A DNA stretch of 64,000 nucleotides from Gemmiger gallinarum (lineage in GTDB: Bacteria; Bacillota; Clostridia; Oscillospirales; Ruminococcaceae): assembly GCF_014982805.1 (NCBI RefSeq), contig NZ_JADCKC010000002.1, forward strand, positions 62,001-126,000, written 5' to 3'. The notes below the pieces were generated by a model. That model was not told where the DNA came from and searched no databases. It was given only the letters and a program-made list of their open reading frames with translations. The position numbers were made by a program, and so were the translations under genes. This document shows positions 32,330 to 42,708 of the stretch, piece by piece; the stretch's first letter is position 1; the number at the start of each line of letters is the position of its first letter.

Positions 32330-33141
32330 ACCAATCCCTCTGTGGAAGAAAATTCCTGTTTGATTCCGTCAAAATAGCTGGCGGCAAAGGCCATGGCCGC
32401 CATGACATAAAAAGGCATGGCGGCGTTCAGGACAATGCGCACCGTCACGCTCACCGACAGGGCCGTGGCGGCATCCATCCCGGCCCGGAGGATGAGGGCA
32501 TCCGCCGCGCTGCCCGCCGCGAGCACCGGCAGATAGCAAAGCAGCAGCCCGATGCCGAACCGCACCGCATAGCCGAAGGTGCCGCGGGTCTTTTTCACGG
32601 TCAGGTCCACCGCCGCAGGCAGCGTTTTTGCCCGGCCGGTAAGCCAGCTGTACTCCAGCAGGCTGAACCGGTAGAGGTACCATACCCGCACTAGCAGCAT
32701 GCCCACCGAGACCGAGAGGCTCAGCGTCATCTGGTTGGGGTCCTGGTCGGCCGTCTGGTTCAGCCCCGCCACCGCCACAGAGGCCAGCAGCGCCAGCAGC
32801 TCAATGGCCAGAGCGGGCAATCCCAGCATAAGGGACTGCCCGTAACCTCGCAGGGACTTTGCCCCGCACAGCAGCAGGCCCGGACGGGGTGCCTTGCCGC
32901 AAAGGGCTTCCAGGCAGGCCCGGTAAAGGCCCAGAACCACCACGGGATAGAGCAGAAAGCTCAGCCCCAGCCGGGGCAGGGTGGGCAGCAGATTGACCAC
33001 CACATTGAGGATGCCCATCTCTGCCCCCAGCAGCACCAGGGCGGTGAGATGGCTGCGGTAAGCGGTCCAGGCGCAGCCCAGAATTGTCTCCACCTTGGCG
33101 GAGGGCAGCTGTTTGGAATCGGCAGTGTTGTTTTGCGGCAT
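32326..33141 (-). CDS. Polytopic membrane protein of the polysaccharide operon
   Basis: 271 residues with about six hydrophobic helices and no catalytic motif that I can see. A conserved-looking turn LTGRAKTLPAAVDLTVKKTRG lies between helices four and five. The pattern recalls DUF975/YesL-like membrane proteins, but I cannot assign it. It sits between the two double GT2 genes and is probably part of polymer assembly or export. Start ATG at 33141 with AAAGGAGAA upstream. Confidence 0.7.
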   Translation of the reverse strand: MPQNNTADSKQLPSAKVETILGCAWTAYRSHLTALVLLGAEMGILNVVVNLLPTLPRLGLSFLLYPVVVLGLYRACLEALCGKAPRPGLLLCGAKSLRGYGQSLMLGLPALAIELLALLASVAVAGLNQTADQDPNQMTLSLSVSVGMLLVRVWYLYRFSLLEYSWLTGRAKTLPAAVDLTVKKTRGTFGYAVRFGIGLLLCYLPVLAAGSAADALILRAGMDAATALSVSVTVRIVLNAAMPFYVMAAMAFAASYFDGIKQEFSSTEGLV

Positions 33142-33186
33142 GGCCCTGTTCTCCTTTGGTTCGGGAAGGATGGACGGCAGATCGGC

Positions 33187-35064
33187 TTATTTCAGGCCGA
33201 AATTTTCATACAGATTGTTGAAATGCGGATTATAATACGGATCGTAGTTATCAATCCACTGGTGATACTTGTTGTAGAAGGCGGCCTTCTCCCGCTCGTA
33301 GCGGCGGGCGTTCTCCCCGGTGGTGTCCAGGCCCCGGCTCTTGCTCTCGTAGTGGTAGGCCTCGGCCCGGGGGGTGTAGACGTTCAAAAGGCCTCGCTTC
33401 CACAGCTTGAGGCAGTAATCCACATCGTTGTAGGCCACGGCGAAATCCTTCTCATCCAGCCCGCCCATTTGACGGTAGAGGCAGGCCCGGGTCATAAGGC
33501 AGGCCCCGGTGACGGCCATATAGTCCTGGGTGGTGACCAGACGGTACAAGTCCCCCACCGCCTTGCGGGGATAGCTCTTGTGGCTGTGGCCCGCGCTGCC
33601 GTTGATGCCCATGAGCACCCCCGCATGCTGGATGGTGTCGTCGGGATAGTAGAGCTTGGCCCCCACGGCTCCCACATCCGCCCGCTGAGCGTAACTGAGC
33701 AGCTCCCGCACAAAGTCGTGGGAGAGGATCTCAATGTCGTTGTTGAGGAGCAGCAGGTATTCGCCGCTGGCATACCGGGCGCCGAAGTTGTTGATGGCCG
33801 AGAAGTTGAATGCCCCGTGGTAGTGCACCACCTTGCAGCGGGGCATGGACGGGTCGGCCAGGATCTTTTCATAATAGTCGAAGGTGGCCGGGTCGGTGGA
33901 GTTGTTCTCGATGACCAGCACCTCAAAATTATCGTAGCCTGCATTTTTATAAAGGCTGCGCAGGCAGCGGTCCAGGTCGTCGGTGTGGTCCTTGTTGGGG
34001 ATCAGCACGCTGACCAGCGGACGGCCGTTGAGCTCATACCGCACCTGAAAGGCACCCGGGGCGTCGGGGGCGGGCATAGCCTTGCCCCGCAGGCCCAGCC
34101 GGGCCAGCTGGGCGTCCACCGCCCGGACCCCCGCCTCCACCGCATAGGGCTTTGCCTCCATGCCGGCGGCCGTGGACCCGGCGTGCCCCCGCCAGACATA
34201 CAGCACCTTTTTGATGTGCACGATCTTTTTGGCCCGCTCGGTGAGGCGGAGGAACAGGTCATGATCCTGGGCGCCGTCGAACTCGCTGTACTCGGCGGCC
34301 CCCACCGAATCCAGCAGCGACCGGGTGAACACCGCCAGATGGGTGATATAGTTGCAGCCCCGCAGATAGTCGGGGGCAAAGTCCGGCTTGAAGTGGTAGC
34401 CGCCCAGTTTTTTCAGGTCCGCCGAGAGGACGATCTCGTCGGAATAGACAAAGTCGGCCCCGTCGTTGAGGGCTTTGGCACATTCATACAGGGCGTTGGG
34501 ATAGAGCAGGTCGTCGTGGTCCAGCAGGGCCACCGCCTCCCCTGTGGCGGCCTCGAAGCCCGCCGTGGTGTTGGCCGCAATGCCGCCGTTGTCGATCTTG
34601 TCATAGAGGATGCGGTCATCCTTGGCGGCCAGACTGCGGGCCAGCTCCCCGGGCTGGGGGTGGTCCTCGTCGGAGGCATCCATCAGCACCAGCTGCCAGT
34701 TGCGGTAGGTCTGGCGGAGGACGCTCTGCACCATCTGCTTGAAAAAGGGCATGGGCGTGTTGTACACCGGCACCACCACCGAGATGCACGGCCCCTGCAG
34801 GTTTTCGGCACGCTGGGCGCGGAGGGTGCGGCGCAGCGGAATATCGGCCCGGTGGCGCCAGCCGTCATGATGAAAAGCCAGCCCTACCCGGAAGGTCACA
34901 TCCCGCCAGAGCTGCTCGGCCCCCTCCTCCTGCAGCGTCTGGACACTGCGGGATGCCAGGTCCTTGAGGTGGGCCGGGTTCATCAGGCGTTTGGCCATGC
35001 CTCCCACACTGTCCGGTGCGGCGACATCGGCCGGACGGTTTTGATCCTGCGGATTCTGATCCAT
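33187..35064 (-). CDS. Double-domain GT2 glycosyltransferase, copy 1
   Basis: 625 residues: a leader of about 90 residues, GT-A domain one (about 92-320, CISVVVPVYNTPMPFFKQM and LLDHDDLLYPNAL) and GT-A domain two (about 350-580, VSVLIPNKDHTDDLDRCL, VLVIENNSTDPATFDYY, LLLNNDIEILS). Both donor-site acidic motifs are intact, so both domains may be active. Paralogous to the protein at 30467-32329. With the ABC exporter and RfbC upstream it fits synthesis of a rhamnose-containing polysaccharide; the sugars are inferred. Confidence 0.9.
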   Translation of the reverse strand: MDQNPQDQNRPADVAAPDSVGGMAKRLMNPAHLKDLASRSVQTLQEEGAEQLWRDVTFRVGLAFHHDGWRHRADIPLRRTLRAQRAENLQGPCISVVVPVYNTPMPFFKQMVQSVLRQTYRNWQLVLMDASDEDHPQPGELARSLAAKDDRILYDKIDNGGIAANTTAGFEAATGEAVALLDHDDLLYPNALYECAKALNDGADFVYSDEIVLSADLKKLGGYHFKPDFAPDYLRGCNYITHLAVFTRSLLDSVGAAEYSEFDGAQDHDLFLRLTERAKKIVHIKKVLYVWRGHAGSTAAGMEAKPYAVEAGVRAVDAQLARLGLRGKAMPAPDAPGAFQVRYELNGRPLVSVLIPNKDHTDDLDRCLRSLYKNAGYDNFEVLVIENNSTDPATFDYYEKILADPSMPRCKVVHYHGAFNFSAINNFGARYASGEYLLLLNNDIEILSHDFVRELLSYAQRADVGAVGAKLYYPDDTIQHAGVLMGINGSAGHSHKSYPRKAVGDLYRLVTTQDYMAVTGACLMTRACLYRQMGGLDEKDFAVAYNDVDYCLKLWKRGLLNVYTPRAEAYHYESKSRGLDTTGENARRYEREKAAFYNKYHQWIDNYDPYYNPHFNNLYENFGLK

Positions 35065-35219
35065 AAAAACTCCTGCATTCTATACTGCGGGCAGCCCGGC
35101 AAAAGGGCGAAGCCATTGCCGCCCATGGAGAACGGACGGGCAGACTTCGCCCTGTGGGACATACCCGGTTTGCGGCGGACACGGGGCCCGGCGCAGGGAA
35201 AGGTTCGGACGGGACAGGC

Positions 35220-35993
35220 TTATTCCGGCTTTTCCGCCTTCATGCTGTCCTGCTTCTTGAAATGGCGGTACTCCTCCGCGATGGGCCCGGTGGGGCCGTT
35301 GCGGCGCAGATGGCCGTGGTCCAGCCAGGCCACCTTGTTGCACATGCGCTCGATCTGCTCGATGGAGTGGCTGACCAGAATGACGGTGGTGCCGCCGCTC
35401 ATGAGCTCGGCCATGCGCTTTTCACACTTCTGCTGGAAGAGGAAGTCGCCCACCGACAGAATCTCGTCGGCAATGAGGATGTCCGGCTTGGTCATGGTGG
35501 CGATGGCAAAGGCCAGACGGGCCACCATGCCGCTGGAGTAGTTTTTCAGCGGCACATCCAGAAAATCCTTCAGCTCGCTGAAGTCCACGATCTCGTCAAA
35601 CTTGGAGCGGATGTACTTGGGGGTATAGCCCAGCACCGTACCGTTGAGGAAGATGTTCTCCCGGGCTGTGAGGTCCATGTCAAAGCCAGCGCCCAGCTCG
35701 ATGAGGGGGGCGATGGTGCCCCGCACCGTCACCTTGCCGGAGGAGGGCTTGTAGACACCGGAGATGATCTTGAGCAGGGTGGATTTGCCGCTGCCGTTCA
35801 GGCCGATGAGGCCGTAGAAGTCCCCGGGCATGATGTCGAAGGTGACATCCTTGAGGGCGAAGAACTCGTCAAAGCGGATGCCGCCGTGGGTCAGGGCAAT
35901 GAAGTATTCTTTCAGGCTCTCGTGCTTTTCCTTGGCCAGGTTGAAGCGCATGGAGACGTTTTCGATGGAAATAATGGGCGTTTTGCTGTCCAT
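35220..35993 (-). CDS. Polysaccharide ABC exporter, ATP-binding subunit (Wzt/TagH type)
   Basis: 257 residues. Walker A GLNGSGKSTLLKII, signature YSSGMVARLAFA and Walker B ILIADEILSVGD are intact. The ISIENVSMRFNLAKEK start and the KHESLKEYF segment are typical of exporters for O-antigen and teichoic acid. It ends soon after the nucleotide-binding domain and lacks the carbohydrate-binding C-terminal domain of the long Wzt proteins, so chain-length recognition must lie elsewhere. Twelve bases downstream of the permease gene. Confidence 0.94.
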   Translation of the reverse strand: MDSKTPIISIENVSMRFNLAKEKHESLKEYFIALTHGGIRFDEFFALKDVTFDIMPGDFYGLIGLNGSGKSTLLKIISGVYKPSSGKVTVRGTIAPLIELGAGFDMDLTARENIFLNGTVLGYTPKYIRSKFDEIVDFSELKDFLDVPLKNYSSGMVARLAFAIATMTKPDILIADEILSVGDFLFQQKCEKRMAELMSGGTTVILVSHSIEQIERMCNKVAWLDHGHLRRNGPTGPIAEEYRHFKKQDSMKAEKPE

Positions 35994-36005
35994 ACTGCGC
36001 CCTCC

Positions 36006-36806
36006 TTACATATACAGGACAAACTTGTCCTGATTGGCCTTGAACACCCACAGTCCCAGCGTCATGCTGAGGGCCGCGCACAGAAAGTCGATGAGCAGCA
36101 TGTTGGGGGTCAGGCCCTCCCCCCACATGACACAGCTGCGGAAGGAGGTGATATACCAATAGATGGGATTGAGGTTGATGGCATACTGTACCCAGGCGAT
36201 GCCCATCTGGGTGGGGTCATAGAAGATGGCGCTGCCGTAGACCAGCAGGGTGCAGAACACCTCCCAGATGTGCATGATGTCCCGCACAAAAACATACAGA
36301 GCCGACAGCAGCAGGCCGATGCCCAGGCTGAAGAAAAACAGCATGACCAACGGGTAAATGGCCAGCAGGGCGGTGGACAGAGACAGGGGTGCCCGGGTGA
36401 TGAGCACCACGATGAGCAATGCCACAAAACTGAAAATGCAGTTGACCAGGGCGAAGCAGGTCTTTTCCAGGGGGAAGACATACTTGGGGATGTAGACCTT
36501 GCGCAGGAGGGGGGCGTTTTTCAGGACGCTCTCCATGGCCATGGTGGTGGACTCCCGGAAGAAGTTGAACATCAGCTGGCCGATGATGAGAAAGACTGCG
36601 AAGTTTTCAATGCCTTGCCCCCGGCTGTTGAACAGCGAGCCGAACACCGCCCACATGACCAGGCAGGTCAGCAGGGGGTTGAGCACGCTCCAGGCCACGC
36701 CCAGCACACTGCGGCGGTATTTGAGCTTGAAGTCCCGGGAGATCAGGTTCTGCAGCAAATAGCGGTAACGCCAGAAGCCGACAAAATAATTTTTGATGGT
36801 ACGCAA
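36006..36806 (-). CDS. Polysaccharide ABC exporter, permease subunit (Wzm/TagG type)
   Basis: 266-residue ABC-2 permease with six helices. It opens with the family's amphipathic stretch (LLQNLISRDFKLKYRRSVLG) and has LNPLLTCLVMWAVFGSLF and a C-terminal AINLNPIYWYITSFR. It forms the transmembrane pore with the ATPase encoded next to it and exports a lipid-linked polysaccharide across the membrane. The gene follows rfbC by about 50 bases in the same operon. Confidence 0.94.
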   Translation of the reverse strand: MRTIKNYFVGFWRYRYLLQNLISRDFKLKYRRSVLGVAWSVLNPLLTCLVMWAVFGSLFNSRGQGIENFAVFLIIGQLMFNFFRESTTMAMESVLKNAPLLRKVYIPKYVFPLEKTCFALVNCIFSFVALLIVVLITRAPLSLSTALLAIYPLVMLFFFSLGIGLLLSALYVFVRDIMHIWEVFCTLLVYGSAIFYDPTQMGIAWVQYAINLNPIYWYITSFRSCVMWGEGLTPNMLLIDFLCAALSMTLGLWVFKANQDKFVLYM

Positions 36807-36857
36807 AAAGGTTCCGCCTTTCGGGTTTGGTGTGGATGGGTGAATCAGGCCACCGGA

Positions 36858-37424
36858 TCAGTACTTGGCAAACCAGGCGAAATCCTGTGCGGCAAAGGGC
36901 TCGTGCTGCTTGTCCTTGGCGCTGGTCTTGTGCTCGCAGCCGCAGTCCGGCCACTGGACGTTGACGGTGGGGTCGTCGTAAGGGATGCCGCCCTCGGAGG
37001 TGGGATCGTAGACATCGGTGCACTTGTAGGTGAACTCGGCCACGTCGGACAGGACCAGGAAGCCATGGGCAAAGCCCTCGGGGATATAGAACATCCGCTT
37101 GTTGTCCGCCGAGAGGGTCACCCCCACCCACTTGCCGAAGGTGGCGCTGCCCGGGCGGCAATCGACGGCCACGTCGTACACCTCGCCCAGGGTGACGCGC
37201 ACCAGCTTGCCCTGGGTGTGGTTCTTCTGGAAATGCAGGCCCCGCAGCACGCCCTTGGTGGAACGGCTCTGGTTGTCCTGCACGAAATTGCGGTCAATGC
37301 CCGCGGCGGCGAACTCGTCCGCCTGATAGGTCTCCATAAAATAACCGCGGTCATCGCCGTAGACGGTCGGCTCGATGATGACGACGCCGGGAATCTCTGT
37401 CTGAATAAAATTGAACTTGCCCAT
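36858..37424 (-). CDS. rfbC: dTDP-4-dehydrorhamnose 3,5-epimerase (RfbC/RmlC)
   Basis: 188-residue cupin enzyme, third step of dTDP-L-rhamnose synthesis. Signature segments: EPTVYGDDRGYFMETYQ, catalytic His64 in RGLHFQK, and MFYIPEGFAHGFLVL. GAGGAG precedes the ATG at 37424 by nine bases; a TTG three codons earlier is less likely. First gene of the polysaccharide operon. rfbA, rfbB and rfbD are not in the window and must be elsewhere if rhamnose is made. Confidence 0.94.
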   Translation of the reverse strand: MGKFNFIQTEIPGVVIIEPTVYGDDRGYFMETYQADEFAAAGIDRNFVQDNQSRSTKGVLRGLHFQKNHTQGKLVRVTLGEVYDVAVDCRPGSATFGKWVGVTLSADNKRMFYIPEGFAHGFLVLSDVAEFTYKCTDVYDPTSEGGIPYDDPTVNVQWPDCGCEHKTSAKDKQHEPFAAQDFAWFAKY

Positions 37425-37491
37425 CTTTCGCAACTCCTCTGAACATTATTAAGTCCGGCACAGCCGGGCATACTTCTACTGATACAGTGTT

Positions 37492-37520
37492 ATTCTACTC
37501 TGTTTTGGCCGTCTGTGCAA
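37492..37520 (-). promoter_or_regulatory. rfbC: Promoter of the polysaccharide export operon
   Basis: Minus strand: TTGCAC (37515-37520), 17 bases, TAGAAT (37492-37497). The leader carries a GCCCGGCTGTGCCGG hairpin near 37455-37470. Bases 37521-37826 hold no gene that I can support. Confidence 0.7.
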
Positions 37521-37826
37521 GCGCAGGAGCTGCGTCTGCAAACAGGTTGTAACCATTGTAAGAGAATTTTTCTTCTGTCCGGCCCAAAATCCCTGCGGTT
37601 TGTTCTTTCCGGACTGCAACAGGAAAACGCATTGCCCCGCCGTGCCGGATAAAAGCCTCGATCCCGTGTTGTTTTTCTGTTCTTTCCCATTCCGCCCGCG
37701 GGATTTTTGCTGTATAACAAACCTTGATGCTGTTTTTTTGAGTGCGGTGTAACAGGTATCCAAAATTTCCGTCCTTATGGGCAGCGGGTCAAAAAAAGAA
37801 GCCTCCCGGCAGCGGGTGTGTGCGTC

Positions 37827-37856
37827 TTGTGCAAACACCCCGGGGCATGCTACAAT
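37827..37856 (+). promoter_or_regulatory. Promoter of the 5-formyl-THF cyclo-ligase gene
   Basis: TTGTGC (37827-37832), 18 bases, TACAAT (37851-37856), about 45 bases before the ATG. Confidence 0.55.
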
Positions 37857-37904
37857 AGGCAGGAATCCGTACCCTATCCCCTGTCCTGAAGTGAGGTGCC
37901 CGCC

Positions 37905-38522
37905 ATGTTCCCTGCTCTTTCCGATCTGCGCCAGGCCAAACAGGCGGCCCGCCGCGCTGCAAAGGCACGTTTGCAAGTCCTCTCTCCCGAGGCCTTGCAG
38001 GCGGCAGGACGGGAGATTTCCCACACTCTCTTTGCCCGGCCCGACTGGCAGGCTGCCGACACGGTATTTTGCTTTGTATCTCTGCCCAGCGAGGTGGACA
38101 CGCTGCCCATTCTGCAGGCAGCCCTGGCAGGCGGCAAGCGTCTGTGTGTGCCCCGGATGCTGGGCGGCGGACAGATGGAGATCGTCTGCATTTCCGCGCT
38201 GGAAACCCTGCATCCCAATGCCCTGGGCATCCGGGAGCCTTTGGGCGGGCAGGTGCTTGCCCCAGCTGACCTGGGGGCCCGGGCACTGGCTGTGGTGCCC
38301 TGTCTGGCTGTGAGCCGGGACGGGGTGCGGCTGGGACGGGGCGGCGGCTACTATGACCGCTTTCTTGCCGGATTCGGGGGACATGCCGTCCTCCTCTGCC
38401 CCCGGGCACTGGTCTTTGACTCCCTGCCCGCCGAGCCCTGGGACGCCCGCTTTTCCCCGGCCGATATTCTGACCGGAGGTTCTTCCTCATTGCCCCAAGA
38501 CGGGGATTTCCCCGCATTTTGA
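37905..38522 (+). CDS. 5-formyltetrahydrofolate cyclo-ligase
   Basis: 205 residues. Converts 5-formyl-THF to 5,10-methenyl-THF using ATP, returning a stored or inhibitory folate to use. The basic N-terminal helix (LRQAKQAARRAAKARL) and the ATP/folate motif RLGRGGGYYDRFL near residue 150 are diagnostic. The start at 37905 has GAGG eight bases upstream; a GTG three codons earlier is possible. A lipoprotein gene follows after 13 bases. Confidence 0.93.
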   Translation: MFPALSDLRQAKQAARRAAKARLQVLSPEALQAAGREISHTLFARPDWQAADTVFCFVSLPSEVDTLPILQAALAGGKRLCVPRMLGGGQMEIVCISALETLHPNALGIREPLGGQVLAPADLGARALAVVPCLAVSRDGVRLGRGGGYYDRFLAGFGGHAVLLCPRALVFDSLPAEPWDARFSPADILTGGSSSLPQDGDFPAF

Positions 38523-38535
38523 AAGGAGAAACCAT

Positions 38536-39231
38536 ATGAAGAAACTGCTTGCTTTGCTCTGTGCTGCTGCCATGGCCCTCACCGTTGCGGGCTGCAGCGC
38601 CGCGTCCTCCCAGTCCACCGGTTCGGACAGTTCCTCTTCCCAGTCTGCTTCCACCTCGGAGTCCACCCCCGAAACCAACGTAGATCCCGAGGAGCCCGCC
38701 ACCCCGCCCGAAGGCGGCGACACTGCCGACAGCGACTCCGGTGCCGTCACCGAGCCCGTGGAAGCGGATGCCGACCTTTCCGCGCTGGTAGACAGCATCT
38801 ATGCTTCGGCAGATCCGGGCATTATGGTCGCCACCAGCGGCATTGATCTGAGCCAGGCTTCCTGGGTCACCTATTACACCGGCCTGGAGGACGCCTCCGA
38901 CCTGGATGCCGCCGTCGCCTCCGAGGCCATGATCGGCAGCCAGGCATACAGTCTGGTACTGGTCCGAGTCAAGGACGGTGTGGACGCTGCCGAGGTGGCC
39001 GACCAGATGGCCGCCGGCATTGACCCTGCCAAGTGGATCTGTGCCCAGGCAGATGACATTCAGGTGGGTGCCGCAGGCAACATTGCCATGCTCGTCATGG
39101 TGGACACCGCCCTGTCCGAGACCGTCACCTCCACAAAAATTGCCGATGCTTTTGTCGCCGCTTCCGGTGATGACAGCGCCAGCTGCTGGGTTCCCCAGAC
39201 TGTGGGTGCGGCAGGCCACAGCATGCAGTAA
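38536..39231 (+). CDS. Lipoprotein with a DUF4358-like C-terminal domain
   Basis: 231 residues. Signal peptide with lipobox VAGC (cysteine about residue 19), then a Ser/Thr/Glu/Pro-rich linker to about residue 75, then an alpha/beta domain (YSLVLVRVKDGVDAAEVADQ, GIDPAKWICAQADD). The repeated use of a VRVKDGxDA-type strand recalls DUF4358 proteins of gut Clostridia, whose role is unknown. Lipid-anchored outside the membrane. GAAAGGAGAA before the ATG. Confidence 0.8.
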   Translation: MKKLLALLCAAAMALTVAGCSAASSQSTGSDSSSSQSASTSESTPETNVDPEEPATPPEGGDTADSDSGAVTEPVEADADLSALVDSIYASADPGIMVATSGIDLSQASWVTYYTGLEDASDLDAAVASEAMIGSQAYSLVLVRVKDGVDAAEVADQMAAGIDPAKWICAQADDIQVGAAGNIAMLVMVDTALSETVTSTKIADAFVAASGDDSASCWVPQTVGAAGHSMQ

Positions 39232-39277
39232 TTTTCCCCAAAACAAATAACCCGCCCGGCATCTGTGCCGGACGGCA

Positions 39278-39324
39278 GGTCCGTACCATCGTCGGAAACT
39301 CCGGCAACGGTACGGGCCTTTTTT
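39278..39324 (+). terminator. Terminator after the lipoprotein gene
   Basis: GGTCCGTACC pairs with GGTACGGGCC (one wobble) around an internal hairpin, followed by six T. Confidence 0.85.
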
Positions 39325-39462
39325 GTGTTTTTCTGCCGTGCTGCTTTTTTCCCTGAGCCAAAGGGTCCCGCTCCCCTGTTCCAATGTATCCCCGGCACAG
39401 CTGGGCGAAATGCGCCAAACGGCGCTTCGGCCATACCGCGGCCCAATGTCATACACAAACAG

Positions 39463-39505
39463 AAACATCCCCCGGAGGGGCGAGAATGCCTTCCGGGGGA
39501 TGTTT
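39463..39505 (-). terminator. Terminator of the butyryl-CoA operon
   Basis: AAACATCCCCCGGA and TCCGGGGGATGTTT pair perfectly over 14 bases. It lies about 40 bases past the etfA stop; T-rich bases follow on the minus strand. Confidence 0.85.
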
Positions 39506-39541
39506 GCTGTGTAATGTGCTTTTAAGGGGATGGATCAGAGG

Positions 39542-40648
39542 TTACTGAGCTGCCTTGATGGCGCGGATCTCCTTGATCAGCTCGGGAACGACCTTGAACA
39601 GGTCGCCCACAATACCGTAGGTAGCCACATCGAAGATGGGCGCGCTCTCGTTCTTGTTGACAGCGATGATGGTCTCGGAGTCCTGCATACCGGCAACGTG
39701 CTGGATGGCACCGGAGATGCCCAGAGCAACGTAGATGCGGGGATGGACGGTCTTGCCGGTCTGGCCGACCTGATGATCGCTGGACAGCCAGCCTTCATCG
39801 GTAACGGCACGGGAAGCGCCCACGACGCCGCCCAGAACGCCGGCCAGTTCCTCGGCCAGGGCAATGCCCTTCTCCACATCGGAGCTGATGCCGCGGCCAA
39901 CGGAAACGACCACGTCGGCGCCGATCAGATCAACCATCTTCTTGGCGCTCTTCTTGATGTCCAGGATCTCCACATGGATGTCGTCGGCGGTCAGAGCGGG
40001 AGTGACCTTCTCGATGACGACCTTGGCAGCGCCGGCCTCATCGTAGGGCTGGGTCTGCATAACGCCGGGACGGACGGTGGACATCTGCGGACGGAAGCGG
40101 GGGCAGATGATGGTAGCCATCAGGTGACCGCCGAAAGCAGGACGGGTCATCTTCAGGTTGGTGTTCTCCTCGAACTTGGTGTTGTCCACGTCGATGTTGG
40201 AGGTGGTGCGCAGGAAGTTCTTGTACTTCTCCACGTCCACATCCAGGTGGGTGCAGTCGGCGGTCAGGCCGGTGTGCAGACGGGCTGCGCAGCGGGGGCC
40301 CAGGTCGCGGCCCAGGTTGGTGGCGCCGATCAGAACGATCTCGGGCTTCTTGTCCATGACCAGGTCGCACAGGACCTTGGCATAGCCGTCGGTGGTGTAG
40401 TCCTTCAGCAGGGGGCTGTCGATGTAGTAGACGCGGTCAGCGCCGTAACCGCCCAGAGCCTTGATGTAATCCTCATTGAGCTCGCTGCCCATAACAACGC
40501 CGCACAGCTCAACGCCCAGATCGTTGGCCAGCTTGCGGCCTTCGCTCAGCAGCTGATAGCTGATGGTCTGGATCTGGCCCTCGCGCTGCTCACAGAACAC
40601 CCATACGCCTTTGAAAGCGGCGGTATCCATTGCATTGAATTCAGCCAT
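39542..40648 (-). CDS. etfA: Electron transfer flavoprotein, alpha subunit
   Basis: 368 residues. The ETF alpha N-terminal domain (VWVFCEQREGQIQTISYQLL) is followed by the C-terminal FAD domain with GRGISSDVEKG, SRAVTDEGWLSSDHQVGQTG and ALGISGAIQH. With EtfB and Bcd it forms the complex that in Clostridia reduces crotonyl-CoA and ferredoxin together at the expense of NADH (electron bifurcation). Start ATG at 40648 with GAGGAG about ten bases upstream. Last gene of the operon. Confidence 0.95.
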   Translation of the reverse strand: MAEFNAMDTAAFKGVWVFCEQREGQIQTISYQLLSEGRKLANDLGVELCGVVMGSELNEDYIKALGGYGADRVYYIDSPLLKDYTTDGYAKVLCDLVMDKKPEIVLIGATNLGRDLGPRCAARLHTGLTADCTHLDVDVEKYKNFLRTTSNIDVDNTKFEENTNLKMTRPAFGGHLMATIICPRFRPQMSTVRPGVMQTQPYDEAGAAKVVIEKVTPALTADDIHVEILDIKKSAKKMVDLIGADVVVSVGRGISSDVEKGIALAEELAGVLGGVVGASRAVTDEGWLSSDHQVGQTGKTVHPRIYVALGISGAIQHVAGMQDSETIIAVNKNESAPIFDVATYGIVGDLFKVVPELIKEIRAIKAAQ

Positions 40649-40665
40649 TGTTTTTCTCTCCTCTC

Positions 40666-41451
40666 TCAAATCAGGTGCTTGTCGTTCAGGATACCGACCA
40701 GCTGGCCGACGCTCTCGACCATCATGCCGGCGCCCTTGACCGGGGGAGCGAAAGACTTGTAAACGTTCGTCGGAGAGCCCTTCAGACCGATGGTGTCGGT
40801 CTCGATGAGGGGATCGTCCTTCAGAGCGTTGTAGTCAAAGACATCGATGGGCTTGTCGTAGCACTCGAAGATGCCGGACACGCTCATGTAACGGGGCTCG
40901 TTGAGCTCCTTGATGCAGGTCAGCAGGCAGGGAGTCTGAACCTTCAGCTCCATGTAGCCGTCTTCCAGCTGACGCTTGACGGTCAGGCTGTTGCCGTCCT
41001 TCTTGATCTCGGTGACATAGGTGACCTGGGGCAGATGCAGCTTCTCAGCGATCTGGGGGCCGACCTGAGCGGTGTCGCCGTCGATGGCCTGACGGCCGCA
41101 GAAGACGATATCATCGGGACCGACGCCGATCTTGTTGACGGCAGCGGCCAGGATCTGGCTGGTGGCGAAGGTGTCGGAACCGCCGAACTCACGGCCGGAA
41201 ACCAGCACGCCGCGGTCAGCGCCGCGGGCGATCAGCTCACGCAGCATGCCCTCGGCCGGGGGCGGGCCCATGGTGACGACGACGACTTCGCAGCCGGTCT
41301 CTTCCTTCAGCTGGAGAGCAGCCTCGACGGCGTTCAGGTCGTCGGGGTTGGTGATGGTGGCCATGGCGGCACGGTCCATCGTGCCGTCCGGCTTGACGGC
41401 AACTTTGCCCTGGGTATCAGGGACCTGTTTGACACAAACGATAGCTTTCAT
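40666..41451 (-). CDS. etfB: Electron transfer flavoprotein, beta subunit
   Basis: 261 residues, full ETF beta domain: MKAIVCVKQVPDTQGKV, then DLNAVEAALQLKE, GRQAIDGDTAQVGPQIAE and the C-terminal arm. In bifurcating ETFs this subunit holds the second FAD, where NADH is oxidised. Lies between bcd and etfA as in clostridial bcs operons, 17 bases from each. Confidence 0.95.
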   Translation of the reverse strand: MKAIVCVKQVPDTQGKVAVKPDGTMDRAAMATITNPDDLNAVEAALQLKEETGCEVVVVTMGPPPAEGMLRELIARGADRGVLVSGREFGGSDTFATSQILAAAVNKIGVGPDDIVFCGRQAIDGDTAQVGPQIAEKLHLPQVTYVTEIKKDGNSLTVKRQLEDGYMELKVQTPCLLTCIKELNEPRYMSVSGIFECYDKPIDVFDYNALKDDPLIETDTIGLKGSPTNVYKSFAPPVKGAGMMVESVGQLVGILNDKHLI

Positions 41452-41467
41452 TGTACGTCTTGCCTCC

Positions 41468-42637
<1,170 letters not shown>

Positions 42638-42663
42638 AAAATGCAACCTCCTATGCAAACAAA

Positions 42664-42696
42664 TTTCTCCTGCCGCCCTGCAAGGCGGCGGGAGAA
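42664..42696 (-). other. Strong hairpin between hbd and bcd
   Basis: TTTCTCC-GCCGCC and GGCGGC-GGAGAAA form a stem of about 14 pairs (one T-G) with a six-base loop, directly after the hbd stop. On the minus strand the bases after it are only moderately T-rich, so it is more likely an mRNA-processing/stability element or partial terminator than a full stop. Confidence 0.55.
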
Positions 42697-42708
42697 ACGC
42701 GTTATATT

